Shown piece by piece: positions 11,701 through 20,841 of a stretch of DNA of 64,000 bases (within the stretch, counting starts at the first letter, position 1; each line of letters opens with the position of its first letter). The notes under the pieces were generated by a model, which worked only from the letters and a program-made list of their open reading frames with translations, made no database searches and was not told the DNA's origin. Made by a program: the position numbers and the translations under genes. The stretch comes from Bacillus sp. MYb209 (GTDB lineage: Bacteria > Bacillota > Bacilli > Bacillales > Bacillaceae_G): NCBI RefSeq assembly GCF_002975175.1, contig NZ_PCNZ01000012.1, forward strand, positions 59,291 to 123,290. The letters run 5' to 3'.

Positions 11701-13036
11701 CCGTGCAGGAACAATTGGTACGGTTGCGGAAAAAACCGCTTATGGGTATGTAAAAGGTTATGCTAATGATCATAACTTAACAATTCGAAATGCAGAGATT
11801 GATCGCCTAGTTGCGGGATGTACAGGTGTAAAGCGTACAACCGGACAGCATCCAGGTGGTATTATCGTTGTACCAGATTACATGGATATTTTTGACTTTT
11901 CACCAATTCAGTTTCCTGCTGATTCAATAGGTGCTGAGTGGAGAACTACACACTTTGACTTTCACTCAATTCATGATAATTTATTGAAACTTGATATATT
12001 AGGACACGATGATCCGACTGTTATTCGTATGCTTCAAGATTTAAGTGGTATTGATCCTAAAACAATCCCAACGGATGATCCGGAAGTAATGAAGATTTTC
12101 TCTGGTCCAGAATCTCTAGGGGTAACTGAAGAACAAATTAACTGTAAAACAGGTACACTTGGTATACCAGAGTTTGGTACGAAATTTGTAAGACAAATGT
12201 TAGAAGAAACGAAACCAACGACGTTTTCAGAGCTTGTCCAAATTTCTGGACTGTCTCATGGTACAGATGTATGGTTAGGTAATGCGAATGAATTAATTTA
12301 TAACGGTACGTGTACACTGAGTGAAGTTATCGGTTGTCGTGATGACATCATGGTATATTTAATTTATCAAGGCTTGGATCCATCATTAGCCTTCAAAATC
12401 ATGGAGTCGGTGCGTAAAGGTAAAGGTGTACCAGAAGAATGGGAAGAGGAAATGAGAAATAACAATGTACCAGGTTGGTATATTGATTCATGTAAGAAGA
12501 TTAAGTACATGTTCCCTAAAGCCCATGCGGCTGCTTACGTACTTATGGCTGTACGTATCGCATACTTTAAAGTACATTTCGCACTTTTATTTTATGCGGC
12601 ATATTTTACAGTTCGTGCAGATGACTTTGATGTAGAGGCGATGGCGAAAGGTTCAGCATCCATACGTGTAAAAATTGATGAAATTGCACAAAAAGGATTG
12701 GATGCAGCACCGAAAGAGAAGAGTTTATTAACGGTACTAGAAATGACACTTGAAATGTGTGAGCGTGGTTATTCATTCCAAAAGGTTGATTTATACCGCT
12801 CACATGCAACCGAATTTATAATTGATGGGGATACTTTAATTCCTCCATTTAATGCAGTGCCTGGTCTTGGTACAAACGCAGCTTTTAGTATTGTTGAAGC
12901 CCGTAAAAATGGTGATTTCTTATCAAAAGAAGACTTACAGCAGCGCAGTAAGGTTTCTAAAACGATTATTGAGTATTTAGATGGTCAAGGTTGTCTAGGA
13001 GATTTACCGGATCAAAACCAATTGTCACTGTTCTAA
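8735..13036 (+). CDS. polC: DNA polymerase III alpha subunit, PolC type
   Basis: Gram-positive replicative DNA polymerase with built-in proofreading. It has 1433 residues, the expected length. The order is an N-terminal region, an OB fold, a PHP domain from about residue 331 ([19 protein letters not shown]) split by a DEDD 3'-5' exonuclease near residue 420 ([11 protein letters not shown]), then zinc-binding cysteines CPKCKQ and CPTCN. The polymerase palm has [12 protein letters not shown] near residue 961. The last residues QLSLF are a typical beta-clamp-binding motif. ATG 8735 follows AAGGAGAG. It is a single-gene unit. Confidence 0.98.
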   Translation: MSLTNEQQERFQILLQQLQIPENLINQYLHGGGIEKLVIDKANKSWHFDLQVPRILPTELYELLETKLKQSFSHIARTTFALETENKQFTEEEVKAYWPLCTERITFSPMFAYLKKQLPQVNGVKLLLNVNNELESTALKKNVAKPVGDQYEAFGFPRFQLDTHIKQNAEEMQKFREQTQEEDRQRVIQAMEEMAKKQAEESDVVHEGPVVLGYLIKPDEEITPLREIQDEERRKTVQGYVFHVETKELRSGRTLLTLKITDYTDSIMIKMFSRDKEDIPMLQSLKKGTWVKARGSVQNDTFVRDLVMIANDINEITGPSRKDKAKEGEKRVELHLHTPMSQMDAVTSVSKLVAQAGKWGHEAIAVTDHAVAQSFPEAYSAGKKAGVKVLYGVEANLVNDGVPIAYNEAHRLLAEETYVVFDVETTGLSAVYDTVIELAAVKVKGGEIIDRFESFANPHQPLSATIIELTGITDDMLTDAPEVDEVFKKFEEWMGDHTLVAHNASFDMGFINVGFKKAGIEKTKNPVIDTLELARFLFPEMKNHRLNTMCKKLDIELTQHHRAIYDTEATGYLLVKMLKDVIEKGFEYHDQLNDSMGQGDAYKRGRPSHMTLLVTSDVGLKNLYKLVSYSHLNYFYRVPRVPRSLLKKYREGILVGTACDKGEVFEAMMQKAPEEVEEIAQFYDYIEVMPPEVLRHLVERELVRDEGQLKTIISNLVKLGETLDKPVVATGNVHYLDPEDAIYRKILVSSQGGANPLNRHSLPPVHFRTTNEMLDCFSFLGEDKAKEIVVANTQKIASLIGDVHPVKDDLYTPKIEGADDETRDMSYIMARSIYGDELPEIVEARLEKELKSIIGHGFAVIYLISHKLVKKSLVDGYLVGSRGSVGSSFVATMMEITEVNPLPPHYVCPKCKQSEFFNDGSVGSGFDLPDKECPTCNVPYVKDGHDIPFETFLGFKGDKVPDIDLNFSGEYQPRAHNYTKVLFGEDYVYRAGTIGTVAEKTAYGYVKGYANDHNLTIRNAEIDRLVAGCTGVKRTTGQHPGGIIVVPDYMDIFDFSPIQFPADSIGAEWRTTHFDFHSIHDNLLKLDILGHDDPTVIRMLQDLSGIDPKTIPTDDPEVMKIFSGPESLGVTEEQINCKTGTLGIPEFGTKFVRQMLEETKPTTFSELVQISGLSHGTDVWLGNANELIYNGTCTLSEVIGCRDDIMVYLIYQGLDPSLAFKIMESVRKGKGVPEEWEEEMRNNNVPGWYIDSCKKIKYMFPKAHAAAYVLMAVRIAYFKVHFALLFYAAYFTVRADDFDVEAMAKGSASIRVKIDEIAQKGLDAAPKEKSLLTVLEMTLEMCERGYSFQKVDLYRSHATEFIIDGDTLIPPFNAVPGLGTNAAFSIVEARKNGDFLSKEDLQQRSKVSKTIIEYLDGQGCLGDLPDQNQLSLF

Positions 13037-13052
13037 TAGGTAGGAAAAGTCT

Positions 13053-13081
13053 TTGCAAATCAACATTTGCTATGGTATACT
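13053..13081 (+). promoter_or_regulatory. Candidate promoter of the rimP-nusA-infB operon
   Basis: TTGCAA at 13053-13058 and TATACT at 13076-13081 are separated by exactly 17 bases. It lies just after polC and about 290 bases before rimP, so the operon would have a long untranslated leader. Confidence 0.55.
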
Positions 13082-13369
13082 ATAAACCGAGATAACCATG
13101 TCATGTATATTTTGTGAAAAAGAGAGTGGGGAAACCCACTCTTTCGTGTTACTATCTACATTTTGTTTATGTAGATAGTAAAGATATTTCTGTCGTATAT
13201 ACATATTTTGTTACAAGTTTTACTTCTTAAATTTGGTAATACTAAGACAGATATTCCCTGCTTAACGGCAGGGGCTTTTGTTAGCTAACGAGAAAGAATA
13301 AGATAGACCGTCTTTATGAACGGGATCTTTTCTTGTAAATGGTACATGGCGGCAGGAAGGAGGCTGTTT
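13082..13369 (+). promoter_or_regulatory. Structured leader upstream of rimP
   Basis: No gene is seen here. Three inverted repeats occur in a row. The first is a terminator-like stem with arms GAGTGGG / CCCACTC within 13119-13145, ending in TTT. The second is a hairpin with 13-bp arms at 13149-13161 and 13169-13181. The third is a CCCTGC / GCAGGG stem near 13255-13271, followed by GCTTTTG. If transcription starts at the upstream promoter, the leader could attenuate expression of the nusA operon; this is inference from the layout. Confidence 0.45.
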
Positions 13370-13840
13370 ATGGATAAGAAAGTCACAGAAGTTGTAGAAG
13401 CATTTGCGCAGCCAATCGTTGAAGAGTTAAATCTTGAACTTGTAGATGTAGAGTATGTGCAAGAAGGACAAGACTGGTTCTTACGCGTATTCATCGATTC
13501 TGAAAAGGGAGTCGACATTGAAGAATGCGGTGCGGTAAGTGAACGTTTAAGCGAAGCTTTAGATAAAGAGGATCCAATTCCTCATCTTTACTTTTTGGAT
13601 GTATCATCTCCTGGAGCGGAACGCCCATTAAAGAAAGAGAAAGACTTCCAGCAAGCGGTAGGAAAACAAGTGGCAATTAAAACATATGAGCCGATTGATG
13701 GTGAGAAGATGTTTGAAGGAAAGCTACTTTCCTACGACGGTACTACAATTACACTACTATTAACAATTAAAACACGTAAAAAAGAAATCCAAATTCCAAT
13801 GGATAAAGTTGCAAATGCGCGACTTGCTGTTACGTTTTAG
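13370..13840 (+). CDS. rimP: Ribosome maturation factor RimP
   Basis: Assembly factor for the 30S subunit (YlxS in B. subtilis), 156 residues. The N-terminal alpha/beta domain has [20 protein letters not shown] and [12 protein letters not shown], and the SH3-like C-terminal domain follows. The motif [12 protein letters not shown] is diagnostic of the family. AGGAAGGAGG precedes ATG 13370; longer frames lack a ribosome site. It starts the conserved rimP-nusA-rnpM-ylxQ-infB-ylxP-rbfA operon. Confidence 0.96.
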   Translation: MDKKVTEVVEAFAQPIVEELNLELVDVEYVQEGQDWFLRVFIDSEKGVDIEECGAVSERLSEALDKEDPIPHLYFLDVSSPGAERPLKKEKDFQQAVGKQVAIKTYEPIDGEKMFEGKLLSYDGTTITLLLTIKTRKKEIQIPMDKVANARLAVTF

Positions 13841-13857
13841 TAAGAAGGGGGATCTTC

Positions 13858-14964
13858 ATGAGCACTGAGTTGTTAGATGCTTTGCTCGTATTAGAGTCAG
13901 AAAAAGGTATTAGTAAAGATATTATTATTGATGCGATTGAAGCAGCATTAATCTCTGCTTATAAACGCAATTTTAACCAAGCACAAAACGTTCGTGTGAG
14001 CTTTAATCCAGAAGTGGGAACAATTCAAGTTTTAGCACGTAAGGACGTTGTGGATAATGTGTTTGATCCACGTCTTGAAATCTCTGTAGAAGAGGCAAGA
14101 CAAATTAATCCAAACTACCAAGATGGCGACGTACTAGAAATTGAAGTAACGCCAAAAGATTTTGGTCGTATTGCAGCGCAAACTGCAAAACAAGTTGTAA
14201 CACAACGAGTTCGTGAGGCGGAACGTGGTGTTATTTATTCAGAATTTAGTGATCGTGAAGAAGACATTATGGTTGGTATTGTACAGCGCCAAGATGCTCG
14301 TTTCATCTATGTAAGCTTAGGTAAAGTAGAAGCTTTATTACCTGTAAGTGAGCAAATGCCAAATGAGCAATATAAACCACATGATCGTATTCGCGTATTT
14401 ATTACAAAAGTAGAAAAGACAACAAAAGGACCACAAATTTACGTATCACGTACACATCCTGGTCTTTTAAAACGTTTATTCGAAATGGAAGTTCCAGAAA
14501 TTTATGATGGAACTGTAGAAATTCGCTCTGTAGCACGTGAAGCAGGCGACCGTTCTAAAATTTCTGTACATGCAGTGAATATCGATGTTGATCCAGTAGG
14601 TTCTTGTGTAGGACCGAAAGGACAACGTGTACAACGCGTTGTAGATGAACTAAAAGGTGAAAAGATTGACATCGTTCGCTGGTCGAATGACCCAGTTGAA
14701 TATGTTGCAAATGCTTTAAGTCCATCACAGGTTGTTAAAGTACTTGTAGACGAAGAAGAGAAAGCAACAACTGTTGTTGTTCCAGACCACCAGCTTTCAT
14801 TAGCGATTGGTAAGCGTGGACAAAATGCGCGTCTTGCAGCTAAATTAACAGGCTGGAAAATTGATATTAAAAGTGAGTCTGATGCGAAACAACTTGGTAT
14901 TGTGACAGAAGAAGATAGCGTAATCGCATTTGGATTCGATTCAGTTGAAGACGAAATCGAATAG
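13858..14964 (+). CDS. nusA: Transcription termination/antitermination factor NusA
   Basis: RNA polymerase-bound elongation factor controlling pausing and termination. The 368 residues comprise an N-terminal RNAP-binding domain, an S1 domain at about 135-200 (VGIVQRQDARFIYVSLGKVE) and two KH domains (GSCVGPKGQRVQRVVDELKG and LAIGKRGQNARLAAKLTGWK). It lacks the acidic C-terminal repeats of enterobacterial NusA, as is usual in Bacillus. AAGGGGG lies before ATG. Confidence 0.97.
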   Translation: MSTELLDALLVLESEKGISKDIIIDAIEAALISAYKRNFNQAQNVRVSFNPEVGTIQVLARKDVVDNVFDPRLEISVEEARQINPNYQDGDVLEIEVTPKDFGRIAAQTAKQVVTQRVREAERGVIYSEFSDREEDIMVGIVQRQDARFIYVSLGKVEALLPVSEQMPNEQYKPHDRIRVFITKVEKTTKGPQIYVSRTHPGLLKRLFEMEVPEIYDGTVEIRSVAREAGDRSKISVHAVNIDVDPVGSCVGPKGQRVQRVVDELKGEKIDIVRWSNDPVEYVANALSPSQVVKVLVDEEEKATTVVVPDHQLSLAIGKRGQNARLAAKLTGWKIDIKSESDAKQLGIVTEEDSVIAFGFDSVEDEIE

Positions 14965-14975
14965 AGGTGATGAGT

Positions 14976-15248
14976 ATGAGCAATCGAAAAGTTCCGTTAC
15001 GAAAATGTATTGCGACGCAAGAGATGAAATCAAAACGAGAGCTCGTTCGCATTGTTCGTTCCAAAGAGGGCGAAGTGTCTATTGATTTATCAGGGAAAAA
15101 ATCAGGACGAGGTGCATATTTATCAAAAGATAAAGAAAGCATTATTCAAGCCCAAAAGAAAAACATTTTGGAACATCATCTAAAAGCGAAAATCGACAGT
15201 TCTCTGTACGAAGAGCTTCTTGAGCTTGTTGAGAAGGAGTCGAAATAA
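14976..15248 (+). CDS. rnpM: YlxR-family RNA-binding protein (RNase P modulator)
   Basis: Small 90-residue YlxR protein with the family motifs RKCIATQEMK and SGRGAYLSKD. The family binds RNA and has been linked to modulation of RNase P (RnpM); that function comes from family knowledge. GAGGTGA at 14965-14971 places the start at ATG 14976 (MSNRKVPLRK) rather than at the upstream GTG or ATG that overlap it. It lies between nusA and ylxQ as in other Bacilli. Confidence 0.9.
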   Translation: MSNRKVPLRKCIATQEMKSKRELVRIVRSKEGEVSIDLSGKKSGRGAYLSKDKESIIQAQKKNILEHHLKAKIDSSLYEELLELVEKESK

Positions 15249-15560
15249 GTGTCTGATTGGAAATCGTTTTTAGGACTAGCAAACCGCGCTCGAAAAATTA
15301 TTTCGGGTGAAGAACTCGTTTTAAAAGAAGTGCGAAGTGGCAAAGCAAAGCTAGTATTGCTTTCTGAAGATGCGTCAGCGAACACTACAAAACGTATCAT
15401 TGATAAAACCACGTACTACAACATACCAATGAGAAAAGTCGAAAATCGACAACAATTAGGGCATGCGATTGGGAGAGACGAGCGAGTCGTTGTAGCTGTG
15501 TTAGATGAAGGCTTTGCGAAAAAGCTACGTAGCATGCTCGATACAAATTACCGGGGGTGA
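15249..15560 (+). CDS. ylxQ: YlxQ, L7Ae-like ribosomal/K-turn binding protein
   Basis: The 103-residue protein has the L7Ae/L30e fold pattern, with [20 protein letters not shown] near the N-terminus and [17 protein letters not shown], typical of K-turn RNA binding. The GTG start at 15249 directly abuts the rnpM stop codon, with AGAAGGAG inside the rnpM end as ribosome site, so translation is probably coupled. The precise role is unknown; an RNA-binding role in translation is inferred from the family and operon. Confidence 0.9.
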   Translation: MSDWKSFLGLANRARKIISGEELVLKEVRSGKAKLVLLSEDASANTTKRIIDKTTYYNIPMRKVENRQQLGHAIGRDERVVVAVLDEGFAKKLRSMLDTNYRG

Positions 15561-15564
15561 AGGT

Positions 15565-17631
15565 ATGAGTAAAATTCGAGTACATGAATATGCAAAAAAA
15601 AATAATATCTCAAGTAAAGATCTTATGACAAAACTAAAAGAGATGAATATCGAGGTTTCGAATCATATGACAATGTTAGAAGATGAAGTAGTAAACAAAT
15701 TAGATAATCAATATAACACTGAAGCAGAAAAACCTTCTGTTGCAGATGAGTTTGAAGTAGAAGAGAAAGTTGTTCGCAGTAAAAAGAACAGCAATAAGAA
15801 GAAGAAAAAAGGCAAAGGAAATGAAGACAAACGTCAAGATAACTTTGCTGGAAGACAACAAACGCAAATAGTAGAAACACCAGATAAAATCACTTTCTCT
15901 GGAAGCCTTACAGTAGGTGACCTTGCTAAAAAGTTAAGCAAAGAGCCATCTGAAATTATTAAAAAGCTCTTCATGCTAGGAATTATGGCAACAATTAACC
16001 AAGACTTAGATAAAGATACAATTGAGTTAATTGCTACTGATTACGGTATTGAAGTAGAAGAAGAAGTAGTTGTAAGTGAAACTGAATTTGAAACATTTAT
16101 CGATGAGCAAGATGATGAAGAAAACTTAAAAGAACGTCCAGCTGTTGTTACAATTATGGGACACGTTGACCACGGTAAAACAACATTGCTTGACTCTATC
16201 CGTAATTCAAAAGTAACTGCTGGCGAAGCTGGTGGAATTACTCAGCATATCGGTGCATACCAAGTTGATGTAAATGATAAGAAAATTACGTTCTTAGATA
16301 CACCAGGTCACGCGGCATTTACAACAATGCGTGCTCGTGGTGCACAAGTAACAGATATTACAATTCTTGTTGTTGCAGCTGATGACGGTGTTATGCCACA
16401 AACAGTTGAAGCGATTAGCCATGCGAAAGCAGCTGGAGTACCAATTATTGTTGCTGTGAATAAAATGGATAAACCAGCGGCAAATCCTGATCGTGTAATG
16501 CAAGAGTTAACAGAATATGAATTAGTTCCAGAAGCTTGGGGCGGAGACACGATTTTCGTACCAATTTCTGCAATTCAAGGCGAGGGAATTGACAACTTAC
16601 TAGAAATGATTCTTCTTGTGAGTGAAGTAGAAGAATATAAAGCAAATCCAAATCGCTATGCAGCTGGTACTGTAATTGAAGCACAGCTTGATAAAGGTAA
16701 AGGAACTATCGCGACATTACTTGTTCAAAACGGTACACTTCGAGTTGGAGATCCAATTGTTGTTGGAACATCATTCGGTCGTGTTCGTGCAATGGTAAGT
16801 GATATTGGTCGTCGTGTAAAAGTTGCTGGTCCATCAACTCCTGTTGAAATTACAGGTTTAAATGAAGTGCCACAAGCGGGAGATCGTTTCATGGCATTCG
16901 CTGATGAGAAGAAAGCTCGTCAAATCGGTGAATCACGTGCACAAGAAGCGTTAGTTGCACAACGTGGTGAGAAATCTAAATTCAGCCTGGAAGATTTATT
17001 CCAACAAATCCAAGAGGGTGATGTAAAAGAAATTAACTTAATTGTGAAAGCAGACGTACAAGGTTCTGTAGAAGCAATGGCAGCATCACTTCGTAAAATT
17101 GATGTTGAAGGCGTAAAAGTGAAAATTATCCATACAGGCGTAGGTGCGATTACAGAATCTGATGTTATTTTAGCTTCTGCATCTAATGCAATTATAATTG
17201 GATTTAACGTACGCCCTGATGTGAATGCGAAGCGTACAGCTGAATTAGAGAAAGTTGATGTTCGTTTACACCGTATTATCTATAAAGTAATCGAAGAAAT
17301 TGAATCAGCAATGCAAGGTATGCTGGATCCAGAATTCGAAGAAAAAGTAATCGGTCAAGCGGAAGTTCGTCAAACATTCAAAGTAACAAAAGTTGGAACA
17401 ATCGCAGGTTGTTACGTAATAGACGGTAAAATTACACGTGATAGTGGCGTTCGTATTATCCGTGATGGCGTAGTAGTTTTCGAAGGACAACTTGATACGT
17501 TAAAACGTTTCAAAGACGACGTAAAAGAAGTTGCACAAAACTATGAGTGTGGTATTACAATTGAGAGATATAATGATCTTAAAGAAGGGGACATCATTGA
17601 AGCATACGTTATGGAAGAAGTGAAGCGATGA
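15565..17631 (+). CDS. infB: Translation initiation factor IF-2
   Basis: GTPase that places fMet-tRNA on the 30S subunit. It has 688 residues with a short, Lys-rich N-terminal linker typical of Bacillus. The G domain starts near residue 198, with [30 protein letters not shown] and NKMDKP. The C-terminal fMet-tRNA-binding region includes [19 protein letters not shown]-type sequence. GGGGGTGAAGG precedes ATG 15565; the open frame further upstream lies inside ylxQ. The gene overlaps ylxP by 4 bases. Confidence 0.97.
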   Translation: MSKIRVHEYAKKNNISSKDLMTKLKEMNIEVSNHMTMLEDEVVNKLDNQYNTEAEKPSVADEFEVEEKVVRSKKNSNKKKKKGKGNEDKRQDNFAGRQQTQIVETPDKITFSGSLTVGDLAKKLSKEPSEIIKKLFMLGIMATINQDLDKDTIELIATDYGIEVEEEVVVSETEFETFIDEQDDEENLKERPAVVTIMGHVDHGKTTLLDSIRNSKVTAGEAGGITQHIGAYQVDVNDKKITFLDTPGHAAFTTMRARGAQVTDITILVVAADDGVMPQTVEAISHAKAAGVPIIVAVNKMDKPAANPDRVMQELTEYELVPEAWGGDTIFVPISAIQGEGIDNLLEMILLVSEVEEYKANPNRYAAGTVIEAQLDKGKGTIATLLVQNGTLRVGDPIVVGTSFGRVRAMVSDIGRRVKVAGPSTPVEITGLNEVPQAGDRFMAFADEKKARQIGESRAQEALVAQRGEKSKFSLEDLFQQIQEGDVKEINLIVKADVQGSVEAMAASLRKIDVEGVKVKIIHTGVGAITESDVILASASNAIIIGFNVRPDVNAKRTAELEKVDVRLHRIIYKVIEEIESAMQGMLDPEFEEKVIGQAEVRQTFKVTKVGTIAGCYVIDGKITRDSGVRIIRDGVVVFEGQLDTLKRFKDDVKEVAQNYECGITIERYNDLKEGDIIEAYVMEEVKR

Positions 17632-17909
17632 TTATCGCTTCACTCTCATTCGAGTGTATGATTTACGATGTGCATTCTTTAAAAGAGAAACGAGCAATTT
17701 TACAACGTGTGTTAACTCGTGTGAAACAGCGCTATAATGTAGCTGTTTCTGAAGTTGGGCATCAAGATGTATGGCAACGTACAGAAATTGCAATTGTTTC
17801 CGTATCCTCAAATCGTGTTGTCTGTGAAAAAGAAATGAATCGTGTACTTGAGTATATCGATTCATTTCCTGAAATTGAACGTACGATAACACATTTGGAA
17901 TGGTATTGA
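17628..17909 (+). CDS. ylxP: YlxP, DUF503 family protein
   Basis: The 93-residue DUF503 protein has the typical [20 protein letters not shown] and [20 protein letters not shown]. The function is not established; it is conserved between infB and rbfA, which suggests a role in ribosome assembly or translation. Its ATG overlaps the infB stop (ATGA), so it is translationally coupled. Confidence 0.9.
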   Translation: MIIASLSFECMIYDVHSLKEKRAILQRVLTRVKQRYNVAVSEVGHQDVWQRTEIAIVSVSSNRVVCEKEMNRVLEYIDSFPEIERTITHLEWY

Positions 17910-17924
17910 ATGAGGTGAAGAGTT

Positions 17925-18281
17925 ATGAAATTACGTGCGAACCGTGTGGGCGAGCAAATGAAAAAAGAATTAGGCGACATTATCAGTCGTAAAATTAAAG
18001 ACCCACGTATTGGATTTGTTACAGTAACAGATGTACAAGTAAGTGGAGATTTACAAATTGCTAAAGTATATATTTCTGTTTTAGGTGACGAAGAACAGAA
18101 AGAAAATACATTAAAAGGTTTAGCGAAGGCAAAAGGCTTTATTCGTTCAGAAATTGGCCAACGTATTCGTCTTCGTAAAACACCGGAAATTTCCTTTGAG
18201 TTTGATGAGTCTATCGGATATGGTCATCGAATTGATACACTTTTACATGAAATTAATAAAGACGGTAAACGTGAAGAATAA
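17925..18281 (+). CDS. rbfA: Ribosome-binding factor A
   Basis: Cold-shock-related 30S assembly factor of 118 residues with a single KH-like fold. It contains [20 protein letters not shown] and [20 protein letters not shown], then the C-terminal [22 protein letters not shown] lies before ATG. It is the last gene of the rimP operon, immediately followed by a terminator overlapping the stop codon. Confidence 0.96.
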   Translation: MKLRANRVGEQMKKELGDIISRKIKDPRIGFVTVTDVQVSGDLQIAKVYISVLGDEEQKENTLKGLAKAKGFIRSEIGQRIRLRKTPEISFEFDESIGYGHRIDTLLHEINKDGKREE

Positions 18282-18308
18282 TGGATAGACATTTGTCTAT
18301 CCATTTTT
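18281..18308 (+). terminator. Intrinsic terminator after rbfA
   Basis: ATGGATAGACA and TGTCTATCCAT (18281-18304) pair around a 2-nt centre, followed by TTTTT. The stem begins at the last base of the rbfA stop codon. Confidence 0.87.
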
Positions 18309-18371
18309 TCAATGTAAAATAAGTTTTGCATAATTACAATTACTACAAAAGAATAACGATGAGGTGAATAT

Positions 18372-19295
18372 ATGGAAGGTGTAGTATTATTACATAAGCC
18401 AAAGGGAATGACATCACATGATTGTGTGTTCAAATTAAGAAAGATATTGCGTGAGAAACGAATTGGTCATACAGGGACACTGGATCCAGATGTAACAGGA
18501 GTATTACCTATTTGCGTAGGGCGTGCAACGAAAATTGCGCAATTTTTAACAAGTGAAACAAAAACATACGAAGGTGAAGTGACATTAGGGTTTTCAACAA
18601 CAACAGAAGATGCTTCTGGTGAAGTTGTGGAGAAACAAGATGTAAATCGTGTCATTACACGTAAAGAAGTAGAAGAGGTACTAGCGGAACTAACAGGGAC
18701 AATTGAACAAATGCCACCGATGTTCTCTGCTGTAAAAGTTAACGGGAAAAAACTATACGAATATGCAAGGGCAGGACAAGAAGTTGAACGTCCAGTTCGT
18801 ACAATTACAATTCATGAATTTGTATTACTTGATGAACGTGAAGTTTTTGAAGGGGAAAACATTTCATTTCGTTTCCGTGTAACGTGTAGTAAAGGAACAT
18901 ATGTAAGAACGCTAGCAGTAATGATTGGTGAAAAACTTGGATTTCCATCACATATGTCTCACCTTGTAAGAACAGCATCTGGTGAATTTTTACTAGAAGA
19001 TTGCATATCATTTGAAGAAATTGAAGAAAACGTGCAAAATGGAACAGTAGAGTCTATTTTCATCTCAATTGATGAGGCGCTAAGTAAGTTTCCAAAAATG
19101 GTTGTAGATGAAAAGCAAGCTGAAAAAATAAAGAACGGTATGTTCTTAAAGAATGAATTAGGAACAACAGCACCATTTATTACAGTATTTGATAAAAATG
19201 ATCGTTGCTTAGCAATTTATGAGCATCACCCAAAACACCCTGGCATGCTAAAGCCAATGAAAGTACTTGTGAATAATCAAGAACTAAAGCTATAA
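18372..19295 (+). CDS. truB: tRNA pseudouridine-55 synthase
   Basis: TruB converts U55 of tRNA to pseudouridine. The 307 residues include the N-terminal VVLLHKPKGMTSHDCVFKLR and the catalytic motif GHTGTLDPDVTGVLPICVG with the active-site Asp. RVTCSKGTYVRTLAVMIGE is also typical, and the C-terminal domain is the short Bacillus type. GAGGTGAA precedes ATG. It is followed 43 bases later by ribF, the usual pairing. Confidence 0.97.
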   Translation: MEGVVLLHKPKGMTSHDCVFKLRKILREKRIGHTGTLDPDVTGVLPICVGRATKIAQFLTSETKTYEGEVTLGFSTTTEDASGEVVEKQDVNRVITRKEVEEVLAELTGTIEQMPPMFSAVKVNGKKLYEYARAGQEVERPVRTITIHEFVLLDEREVFEGENISFRFRVTCSKGTYVRTLAVMIGEKLGFPSHMSHLVRTASGEFLLEDCISFEEIEENVQNGTVESIFISIDEALSKFPKMVVDEKQAEKIKNGMFLKNELGTTAPFITVFDKNDRCLAIYEHHPKHPGMLKPMKVLVNNQELKL

Positions 19296-19338
19296 TGAAT
19301 TATTGGAAGGATTATTACAGAAAAAGGTGAATTCAAGC

Positions 19339-20310
19339 GTGAAACTTATTCATTTAACTCATCCACATGAACAAAATACAATAGAATTACCACCTACTGT
19401 AATGGCATTAGGATATTTTGATGGCATTCATTTAGGACATCAACGTGTGATTCGAACAGCGAAAAAAATAGCGGATGAAAGAGGATGTAAAAGTGCTGTC
19501 ATGACGTTCCATCCACACCCATCTGTTGTATTAGGAAAAAAAGAAGCGCATGTGGAGTATATTACACCGATGCGCCTTAAAGAAGAAATCATCGCAAGTT
19601 TAGGAATTGATATCTTATATGTGGTGAAATTCGATGAGCCATTTGCTGGATTATTGCCACAACAGTTTGTCGATGAGTATATTATTGGTTTAAATGTAAA
19701 GCATGTAGTAGCAGGCTTTGATTATTCATATGGACGTTTAGGAAAAGGGAAGATGGAGACTTTACCATTTCATGCAAGAGGGGAGTTTACACAGACCGTG
19801 ATCGAAAAAGTTGAATATCAAGAAGAAAAAGTAAGTTCTACTTCATTACGAAAGTTAATTCGAAACGGTGAAATGGAACAAATTCCATCTATTTTAGGGA
19901 GAGCTTACACGGTAGAAGGAACAGTTGTACACGGTGATAAGCGTGGACGTCAAATTGGTTTTCCAACTGCAAATGTAGGTTTAAGTGATGAATATCTGTT
20001 GCCACCTGTAGGTGTATATGCGGTAAGGTTGAAGGTTCATGATGAATGGCATGATGGTGTATGTAATATCGGATATAAACCAACTTTCAAAGAGAATGAG
20101 CGTCAATTATCTATTGAAGTGCATCTATTTGAATTTAATAAAGACATATACGATCAAAGTGTTACAGTGGAGTGGCACATGCGTATAAGAGAAGAAAAAA
20201 AGTTTAATGGAATTGATGAGTTAGTTGCGCAAATCGCTCAAGATAAAAAGATTGCCCAAGAATATTTTGCGAGCGTAAAGAATATACTTGCTTTTTCAAA
20301 TGAAAAGTAG
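19339..20310 (+). CDS. ribF: Bifunctional riboflavin kinase / FAD synthetase
   Basis: The enzyme makes FMN and then FAD. The 323 residues comprise an N-terminal FMN adenylyltransferase domain (LGYFDGIHLGHQRVI and GFDYSYGRLGKGKME) and a C-terminal riboflavin kinase domain (TVVHGDKRGRQIGFPTANVG). The start is set at GTG 19339 (MKLIHLTHP) because AAAGGTGA at 19323 fits it; the in-frame TTG at 19303 lacks a site. It is called ribC in B. subtilis. Confidence 0.95.
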   Translation: MKLIHLTHPHEQNTIELPPTVMALGYFDGIHLGHQRVIRTAKKIADERGCKSAVMTFHPHPSVVLGKKEAHVEYITPMRLKEEIIASLGIDILYVVKFDEPFAGLLPQQFVDEYIIGLNVKHVVAGFDYSYGRLGKGKMETLPFHARGEFTQTVIEKVEYQEEKVSSTSLRKLIRNGEMEQIPSILGRAYTVEGTVVHGDKRGRQIGFPTANVGLSDEYLLPPVGVYAVRLKVHDEWHDGVCNIGYKPTFKENERQLSIEVHLFEFNKDIYDQSVTVEWHMRIREEKKFNGIDELVAQIAQDKKIAQEYFASVKNILAFSNEK

Positions 20311-20410
20311 TATTCTATGTTATGTACTTTATGACAACCATTACTTGGCATTGCGACTCACCGATGCTTGCTAGGTAACTGGGGGTTTAATTATTAGGAG
20401 GTGAAATAGG
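20311..20410 (+). promoter_or_regulatory. rpsO 5' leader, possible S15 autoregulatory RNA
   Basis: The 100 bases between ribF and rpsO contain several short self-complementary segments (for example around ACTTGGCATTGC and GATGCTTGCTAGG) and end in TTAGGAGGTGA just before rpsO. S15 represses its own mRNA through such leaders in several bacteria; that it does so here is inference. Confidence 0.3.
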
Positions 20411-20680
20411 ATGGCTTTAACACAAGAGCGTAAAAATGAAATCATTGCACAATTTAGAACTCATGAGACTGATACTGGTTCTCCAGAGGTTCAAATTGCT
20501 GTCCTAACGGAGCAAATTAACACTCTAAACGAGCACTTACGTACTCACAAGAAGGATCATCATTCACGTCGTGGTCTATTAAAGATGGTTGGTAAACGTC
20601 GTAACTTACTTACTTACCTTCGTAATAGCGATATCACGCGTTACCGTGAATTAATCACAAAGCTTGGCTTACGTCGATAG
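20411..20680 (+). CDS. rpsO: 30S ribosomal protein S15
   Basis: Primary 16S rRNA-binding protein of 89 residues, the full family length. It contains [20 protein letters not shown] and [20 protein letters not shown], which form the four-helix S15 fold. A strong AGGAGGTGA lies 8 bases before ATG. A palindromic terminator follows. Confidence 0.98.
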
Positions 20681-20686
20681 TCAAAG

Positions 20687-20712
20687 AAGCGGGAATATTC
20701 CCGCTTTTTTGT
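20687..20712 (+). terminator. Intrinsic terminator after rpsO
   Basis: The 20-base perfect palindrome AAGCGGGAATATTCCCGCTT (20687-20706) is followed by a T run. Confidence 0.88.
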
Positions 20713-20841
20713 TAGGTAAAAATATATCTTCTACTCTTTATAGCTTACTTAATTTTCGGCAATACTAGAGGAAAGAATATTGTGATATACTATCCATTTA
20801 CATAGAAGAATTGAATATTTTAAATTGAGAGGGGTACTTAA

